A stretch of DNA of 64,000 nt, taken from contig NZ_CP022296.1 of the NCBI RefSeq assembly GCF_017310035.1, positions 3,906,001-3,970,000 on the forward strand, in the 5' to 3' direction. Source of the DNA: Nocardioides sp. S5. GTDB lineage: Bacteria > Actinomycetota > Actinomycetes > Propionibacteriales > Nocardioidaceae. Position 1 is the first letter of the stretch. Each line of letters starts with the position of its first letter. Below the pieces are notes generated by a model, which was given only the letters and a program-made list of their open reading frames with translations, had not been told where the DNA came from and ran no database searches. Positions 59,889 to 64,000 of the stretch are shown here, piece after piece. A program made the position numbers and the translations under genes.

Positions 59889-61022
59889 TCAGCCGGTGGT
59901 GACGCTCTGCGAGGCCGCGAGGTCCTGCCAGAACGGGTCGGCGAGGAGGCCCGCCACCCGCTCGAGGGGAACGGACACGCCGTCGCCCCACGGCTCGAGC
60001 AGGACACGTGAGCGGACGCGGGGCCCGTCGTGCTCGACCCACATCCAGCCGTCGTGCTCACCTCCCTCGATCCACTTGAAGGTGAAGTCCAGGCCCTCGA
60101 TGTCGCGGACCTCGCACCGGAATCCCGCCGGGCAGCCGGTCGGGGCGGTCACGAGCAGCTCCCCCTCCCATCGCACCTCGCCGGCGACCATGCCGGCGAT
60201 CGATGACGACGCGACGACGGTCGGCCCCGTCGCGTCGGCGAGGTCTCCAGTCACCACGGAGTCCTGGCCCACCATGAAGTGCCACAGGCCGCGCTCGAGC
60301 ATCGTGGCGTACCACGCGGCTGCCTCGTCCACGGTGTCCGACAACGAGGCCTCGCGCAGCACGGCGTCCACCTGCGCCTGCTCGATCCCCATCGCGGTGG
60401 CGGACTGCGGCAGGAGAAGCACGACCACGGTCCCGTCCGCCCGCTGCGTGGCCCAGCCCCACTGGTTGGCGTACAGGCCCACCTCGACGACACGGCCGTC
60501 GAGCTCGTACGTCGCGCAGTCGGGATGGCAGGAGAACTCGCGCCACTCCGTGGCCCCCCAGCTGCGCGACACGCGCGCCGAGACCTCCCCCACCTCGCCG
60601 GTGCGGTCGTCGCGGACGACCACCGTCGGCACGAGCATGTCGACACGCCCCCGCCGGTCATAGCTCGGCTGGAAGGAGACCCGGTGGGGATAGGTGGACT
60701 CGAGCCCGAGCCGGTCGACGAGCAGGTCGTGCAGCTGCTTGTCGGACGAGAGGGCGCCGATCTCGGGGTCCTGCGTCCGGTCGGTCGGGGACTCCGTGCT
60801 CGACGACCGGTCGGCCGGCCCCACCGGCTCCGCGCGCGTGCCGCCACCTCCCCACGCCAGGGCCCCGACGATCGAGGCCGCGGCGAGGGCGGCGCCGCCG
60901 GTGAAGGCCCACTGGTGTCGGCGCCGGCGACGGCGGCCACGGACGAGGTCGTCGTGGGCCGGCGTGGTCGGCACGTCGATCCCGTGGGCGAGTGCGTGCA
61001 GTCGGTCATCGAGGTCGGTCAT
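59889..61022 (-). CDS. Membrane protein coupled to the SigE-type sigma factor (likely its regulator)
   Basis: 377 residues. A short cytoplasmic N-terminus (MTDLDDRLHALAHGIDVPTTPAHDDLVRGRRRRRR), one membrane helix (about 37-58), a linker, and a long extracytoplasmic domain with Cys in FSCHPDCATYELDG and PTGCPAGFRCEVRD. The ATG overlaps the sigma gene stop by 4 bases. Position and layout fit an anti-sigma or sensor protein for that sigma factor; no zinc-anti-sigma motif is visible. Confidence 0.75.
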   Translation of the reverse strand: MTDLDDRLHALAHGIDVPTTPAHDDLVRGRRRRRRHQWAFTGGAALAAASIVGALAWGGGGTRAEPVGPADRSSSTESPTDRTQDPEIGALSSDKQLHDLLVDRLGLESTYPHRVSFQPSYDRRGRVDMLVPTVVVRDDRTGEVGEVSARVSRSWGATEWREFSCHPDCATYELDGRVVEVGLYANQWGWATQRADGTVVVLLLPQSATAMGIEQAQVDAVLREASLSDTVDEAAAWYATMLERGLWHFMVGQDSVVTGDLADATGPTVVASSSIAGMVAGEVRWEGELLVTAPTGCPAGFRCEVRDIEGLDFTFKWIEGGEHDGWMWVEHDGPRVRSRVLLEPWGDGVSVPLERVAGLLADPFWQDLAASQSVTTG

Positions 61023-61525
61023 CGGCGGTATCCCGTGCTGGGGGCCGGGTCCAGGACCCGACGGAGCTGGTGGACGGCGAGCGAGCTCTGGCTCTTGACG
61101 GTGCCGGTGCTGATGCCGAGGTCACGCGCGGTCTCCTCGACCGACAGGCCCCAGTAGTGACGCAGCACCACGACCCTGCGCTGGCCCTCGGGCAGCGCGC
61201 GCAGCGCAGACCACAGCGCATCGGTCTCCTCGACGCCGAGCGGTGTGACGGCGGGGCCGTCGAGGTGCTCGGTCTCGCGGACCCGCTCGCGCCGCCACGG
61301 TCGGCGGGTGTCGTCGAGGTGGCTGTTGACCACGATCCGGCGCACGTAGGCGTCGATCCCGTCGAGCCGCGACGCCCTGTCCCAGGCCGTGTAGAGCTTG
61401 GCGAGCGCGGTCTGCACGATGTCCTCCGCGCGGTGGGCGTCGCTGCACAGCAGGAAGGCGAGCCGGTAGAGCTGTGGGCGCCGCTGCACGACGTACGCCG
61501 TGAACTCGGCGTCGCGATCAACCAT
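61019..61525 (-). CDS. SigE-family ECF RNA polymerase sigma factor
   Basis: 168 residues. Sigma region 2 (FTAYVVQRRPQLYRLAFLLCSDAHRAEDIVQTALAKLYTAW, about 8-48) and region 4 (LRALPEGQRRVVVLRHYWGLSVEETARDLGISTGTVKSQSSLAVHQLRRVL, about 107-157) are complete. The form is the actinobacterial SigE-family type found with membrane regulators. A GAGGGGG site precedes the ATG. A possible self-promoter lies 32 bases upstream. Confidence 0.92.
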   Translation of the reverse strand: MVDRDAEFTAYVVQRRPQLYRLAFLLCSDAHRAEDIVQTALAKLYTAWDRASRLDGIDAYVRRIVVNSHLDDTRRPWRRERVRETEHLDGPAVTPLGVEETDALWSALRALPEGQRRVVVLRHYWGLSVEETARDLGISTGTVKSQSSLAVHQLRRVLDPAPSTGYRR

Positions 61526-61556
61526 GTGCGTCCCCCTCGTCGGACAGTCTCACCCC

Positions 61557-61585
61557 ATTAACGGGGAGCGGAGCCGATCGGTTGG
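61557..61585 (-). promoter_or_regulatory. Possible autoregulated promoter of the SigE-type operon
   Basis: Read on the minus strand: CCAACC (61580-61585) as -35 and GTTAAT (61557-61562) as -10, with 17 bases between. The AACC and CGTT elements recall ECF promoters. CCCCATTAACGGGG also forms a short inverted repeat here. The gap is divergent with the YCII gene. Confidence 0.35.
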
Positions 61586-61681
61586 GACCTTTGTGCAGGA
61601 ACGATGTCGAGAACACGCCGGCGGCTCCGACCCCGGGGTGGACGCGGCCATGATGGGCTGCACCTGACCCAGGAGAACGAG

Positions 61682-62089
61682 ATGCCGAAGTACCTGATCC
61701 TCAAGCACTACCGCGGCACCCCCGCGACGGTGAACGACGTCCCGATGGACCGCTGGACCCCCGAGGAGGTCGACGCGCACATGGCCTTCATGGAGGCCTT
61801 CGGCGAGCGCCTCGAGGCCAACGGCGAGCTCGTCGACGCGCAGGCCCTCTCCCCCGAGGGCGCCTTCGTGCGTGCCGACGACCAGGGGCGCGGGCCGATC
61901 ACCGACGGCCCCTTCGCCGAGACCAAGGACCTCATCGCCGGGTGGTACGTCGTCGACGTCGAGGGGTGGGACCGCGCCGTCGAGCTGGCCGGCGAGCTGT
62001 CGCTGGCGCCCGGCGCCGGCGGCCGCCCGATCCACGAGTGGCTCGAGGTGCGGCCCTTCTACGGCGCCCCGTCCGCCACCGAGGACTGA
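61682..62089 (+). CDS. YCII/DGPF-domain protein
   Basis: 135 residues. MPKYLILKHYRG, the DGPF signature GPITDGPFAETKDLIAGWYVVDVEGWDRAVELA and an end HEWLEVRPF define the family. DGPF proteins are the constant companions of ECF42 sigma factors and are assumed to be the genes they regulate or sense. AGGAGAACGAG before the ATG gives a good start. The ECF42 gene follows after 12 bases. Confidence 0.9.
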   Translation: MPKYLILKHYRGTPATVNDVPMDRWTPEEVDAHMAFMEAFGERLEANGELVDAQALSPEGAFVRADDQGRGPITDGPFAETKDLIAGWYVVDVEGWDRAVELAGELSLAPGAGGRPIHEWLEVRPFYGAPSATED

Positions 62090-62101
62090 CGCGCGCACCT
62101 G

Positions 62102-63256
62102 ATGGACCCGTTCGACGAGGTGCCGTTGCGGGAGCTGGTCCCGGCGGTCATCGGCGTCCTCGCCCGCCGCGGAGCAGGCTTCGCGGCGGCCGAGGACGCG
62201 GTGCAGGAGGCGCTGGTGGAGGCGCTGCGGACCTGGCCAACCGACCCGCCCCGCGACCCGAAGGGGTGGCTGGTGACGGTCGCGTGGCGACGCTACCTCG
62301 ACGTCGTACGCTCCGAGGCCGCGCGCGGGCGGCGCGAGGTCGCTGTCGAGGTCGAGCCCGCGGCCGGCCCGGCACGCGACGCCGACGACACGCTGGAGGT
62401 CTTCTTCCTGTGCGCCCACCCCGCGCTCACGCCGGCCTCGGCGGTGGCCCTGACGCTGCGAGCGGTCGCGGGCCTGACGACGCGGCAGGTGGCCGACGCT
62501 TACCTCGTCCCCGAGGCCACGATGGCGCAGCGCATCAGCCGCGCGAAGCGCACGGGCGCGCAGGCGTCCTTCGACCGCCCGGGTGACCTCGCCACCGTCC
62601 GCCGGGTGCTCTACCTCGTCTTCAACGAGGGCTACTCCGGAGACGTCGACCTCGCCGCCGAGGCGATCCGGCTGGCCCGGCAGCTGGCCGCACTCGTGGA
62701 CGATCCGGAGAGCGACGGCCTGCTGGCCCTCATGCTGCTGCACCATGCGCGACGGCCGGCGCGGCTCCGTGCCGACGGCACCCTGGTCCCGCTCGCCGAG
62801 CAGGACCGGAGCCTGTGGGACCGCGACCTGGTCGCCGAGGGCGTGAGGATCCTGCAGCCCGCGCTGGCACAGGAGCGCCGAGGCGAGCTCCAGCTCCAGG
62901 CCGCGATCGCGGCCCTCCACGCCGACGCCGCGACCGCCGGGGAGACCGACTGGGTGCAGGTCGTGCAGTGGTACGACGAGCTGCTGGCGCTGACGGGCAG
63001 CCCGGTCGTACGCCTCAACCGGGCCGTCGCCGTCGGCGAGGCCGACGGCGCCCGCGCGGGCCTCGCGGCGCTCGCCGAGGTCGACCCCGCCCTGCCGCGC
63101 CACCGGGCGGTGGCGGCGTACCTCCACGAGAAGGACGGCGCGCACGACCTCGCCGCGCGGCTCTACGCCGAGGCAGCCTCCCTCGCGACCGACGTCGCGG
63201 AGAAGACCCACCTGACCAGGCAGGCGGCACGGCTGCGCCACTCCTCGCTCGGGTAG
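62102..63256 (+). CDS. ECF42-type sigma factor with C-terminal TPR-like domain
   Basis: 384 residues. Sigma region 2 (AAEDAVQEALVEALRTWPTDPPRDPKGWLVTVAWRRYLD) and region 4 (VAGLTTRQVADAYLVPEATMAQRISRAKR) occupy about 1-165. From 180 a conserved DUF6596/TPR-like domain follows (RRVLYLVFNEGYSGDVDLAAEAIRLARQLAALVDDPE). This fused form is ECF42, which lacks an anti-sigma factor and is thought to be regulated through its own C-terminal domain and the adjacent DGPF protein. Confidence 0.93.
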   Translation: MDPFDEVPLRELVPAVIGVLARRGAGFAAAEDAVQEALVEALRTWPTDPPRDPKGWLVTVAWRRYLDVVRSEAARGRREVAVEVEPAAGPARDADDTLEVFFLCAHPALTPASAVALTLRAVAGLTTRQVADAYLVPEATMAQRISRAKRTGAQASFDRPGDLATVRRVLYLVFNEGYSGDVDLAAEAIRLARQLAALVDDPESDGLLALMLLHHARRPARLRADGTLVPLAEQDRSLWDRDLVAEGVRILQPALAQERRGELQLQAAIAALHADAATAGETDWVQVVQWYDELLALTGSPVVRLNRAVAVGEADGARAGLAALAEVDPALPRHRAVAAYLHEKDGAHDLAARLYAEAASLATDVAEKTHLTRQAARLRHSSLG

Positions 63257-63277
63257 TCGACAGTCACCCTCCCCCGT

Positions 63278-63457
63278 GACCGGGCGGTTCCTCGCGCTGG
63301 AACACGCCGAGCGGGCACTTCGTCGCGCTGGAACATGCCGAGCGGGCGCTTCGTCGCGTGGGTCCCTGAGCTCCACTGCGAGGAAGCGCCCGGTGGGTCG
63401 CCTTCAGCGCGAGGAAGCGCCCGGTCACCAACTCTCAGCGCGACGAAGTGCCCGGTC
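63278..63457. repeat. Repeat family A, copy 2: three forward and three reverse units
   Basis: Forward units start at 63278, 63309 and 63340 (31-bp steps); the spacer GAACAYGCC is nearly constant. Reverse units lie at about 63374-63394, 63405-63426 and 63436-63457, again 31 bases apart. Together they can fold into a long imperfect stem. It lies directly upstream of the DUF402 gene promoter. Confidence 0.85.
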
Positions 63458-63472
63458 GCTAGGTTGTCGGGC

Positions 63473-64000
63473 ATGGAGCCCGGGACCCAGATCCGCTGCG
63501 AGATGACGAAGTGGGGCGAGCGGCCGCACTGGCAGTTCGCGGGGATCTTCCTCGGCACCGACGAGCACGGCGAGTGGCTCGGCTTCCCGGCGGGCACCCA
63601 CAACCGGCGTCCCGGCTACGAGTTCCACTCCGAGGTCGACTGCGTGACGTTGGTGCCGTCCGACGGGTGGTACGCCGCCACCTTCCACGCTCCGGGCATC
63701 TGGTGCGACCTCTACGTCGACATCGCCACGCCCGGGCGCTGGGACGGCACGGTGCTACGGGCGGTGGACCTCGACCTCGACGTGATCCGCATGTCCGACC
63801 CGCTCCCGGCGTCGGTCTACGCCGAGGCCGAGAAGGCGGGCCGGGTGGCGGGCGAGGTGTTCGTCGACGACGAGGACGAGTTCGCCGAGCACCAGGTCGC
63901 CTTCGGCTATCCCGCCGACGTCGTCGAGGCCGCGCAGGCCGGCTGCGACGAGGTCCTCGCGGCCGTGCGCGCCGGCGAGGCGCCGTACGACGGGACGCAC
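63473..64000 (+). CDS. DUF402-family protein, 3' end outside window
   Basis: 176 codons, no stop before the edge. MTKWGERPHWQFAGIFLGTDEHGEWLGFPAGTHNRRPGYEF and the conserved ..WYAATFHAPGIWCDLYVDIATPGRW..LRAVDLDLDVIR segment with acidic residues mark DUF402, a fold that includes nucleoside phosphatases. The C-terminal helical part (EFAEHQVAFGYPADVVEAAQAGCDEVLAAVRAGEAP) is typical. TAGGTT lies seven bases before the ATG, directly next to the repeat A array. Confidence 0.85.
   Translation, partial: MEPGTQIRCEMTKWGERPHWQFAGIFLGTDEHGEWLGFPAGTHNRRPGYEFHSEVDCVTLVPSDGWYAATFHAPGIWCDLYVDIATPGRWDGTVLRAVDLDLDVIRMSDPLPASVYAEAEKAGRVAGEVFVDDEDEFAEHQVAFGYPADVVEAAQAGCDEVLAAVRAGEAPYDGTH

Noticed and set aside
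63278..63457. A CRISPR-like array (31-bp period, short direct repeats)
   Set aside because: The spacers are nearly identical instead of unique, units reverse direction in the middle, and no cas genes are present.

Overview
The window is high-GC actinobacterial chromosome, most likely from Nocardioides or a close relative (Nocardioidaceae). The evidence is very GC-rich codon third positions, many short 4-bp ATGA/GTGA gene overlaps, many leaderless-type starts (TANNNT, 6-7 bases, ATG/GTG), and an actinobacterial gene set: HemQ/HemY-type coproporphyrin-dependent heme genes, a GlmU-Prs-L25-Pth block, a stand-alone LigC-type ligase with a Prim-Pol protein, a Stealth-type glycosyltransferase, SigE-family and ECF42 sigma factors.

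Layout. 1-1.7 kb: end of a family-2 glycosyltransferase and a degenerate LCP-fold protein. 1.7-8.5 kb: housekeeping genes pth, rplY, pepN (opposite strand), prs, glmU. 8.5-12.5 kb: a TetR regulator followed by an overlapping monooxygenase-SDR-hydrolase operon that resembles alcohol/ketone-to-ester catabolism. 12.5-18.2 kb: SulP transporter, trehalose synthase-like glycosyltransferase, a uridine-kinase-like protein, TspO, tRNA-Gln and a septum-formation-like protein. 18.2-21.7 kb: a four-gene double ABC transporter. 21.7-24.8 kb: a minus-strand cluster that looks like a type VII secretion substrate/effector/immunity module.

24.9-36.1 kb: an integrated mobilizable element of about 11.2 kb with visibly lower GC and different codon use. 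It carries a large serine integrase, a nucleotidyltransferase/partner pair, an excisionase-like HTH protein, a MobF relaxase-helicase, and a cargo operon (small peptide, lipoprotein, PG-binding adaptor, ABC ATPase, FtsX permease). It is inserted exactly in the codons for the adenylation motif KWDG of the ATP-dependent DNA ligase. Its right end supplies a new promoter, start codon and same-length 37-codon 5' segment, so the ligase reading frame is rebuilt; the original 5' end remains stranded at the left edge.

36-44.9 kb: restored ligase, a conserved hypothetical gene, a sulfotransferase, a GT4-Stealth fusion with a large membrane protein (surface glycopolymer synthesis), and a LigC-associated Prim-Pol-like protein. 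45-50.6 kb: msrB, a lipoprotein, and heme genes hemQ, hemY, hemE around a NYN/LOTUS protein. 50.7-59.3 kb: DUF3000, RNase D, a solute-binding lipoprotein, a MazF-like protein and HrpA. 59.4-64 kb: SigE-type sigma factor with its probable membrane regulator, divergent from a YCII/DGPF protein plus ECF42 sigma factor, then a partial DUF402 protein.

Three families of palindromic intergenic repeats are dispersed through the host DNA (A: two loci built of 31-bp-period units; B: three copies; C: two copies). Most B and C copies lie between convergent genes. A fourth palindrome is inserted in frame in hrpA.
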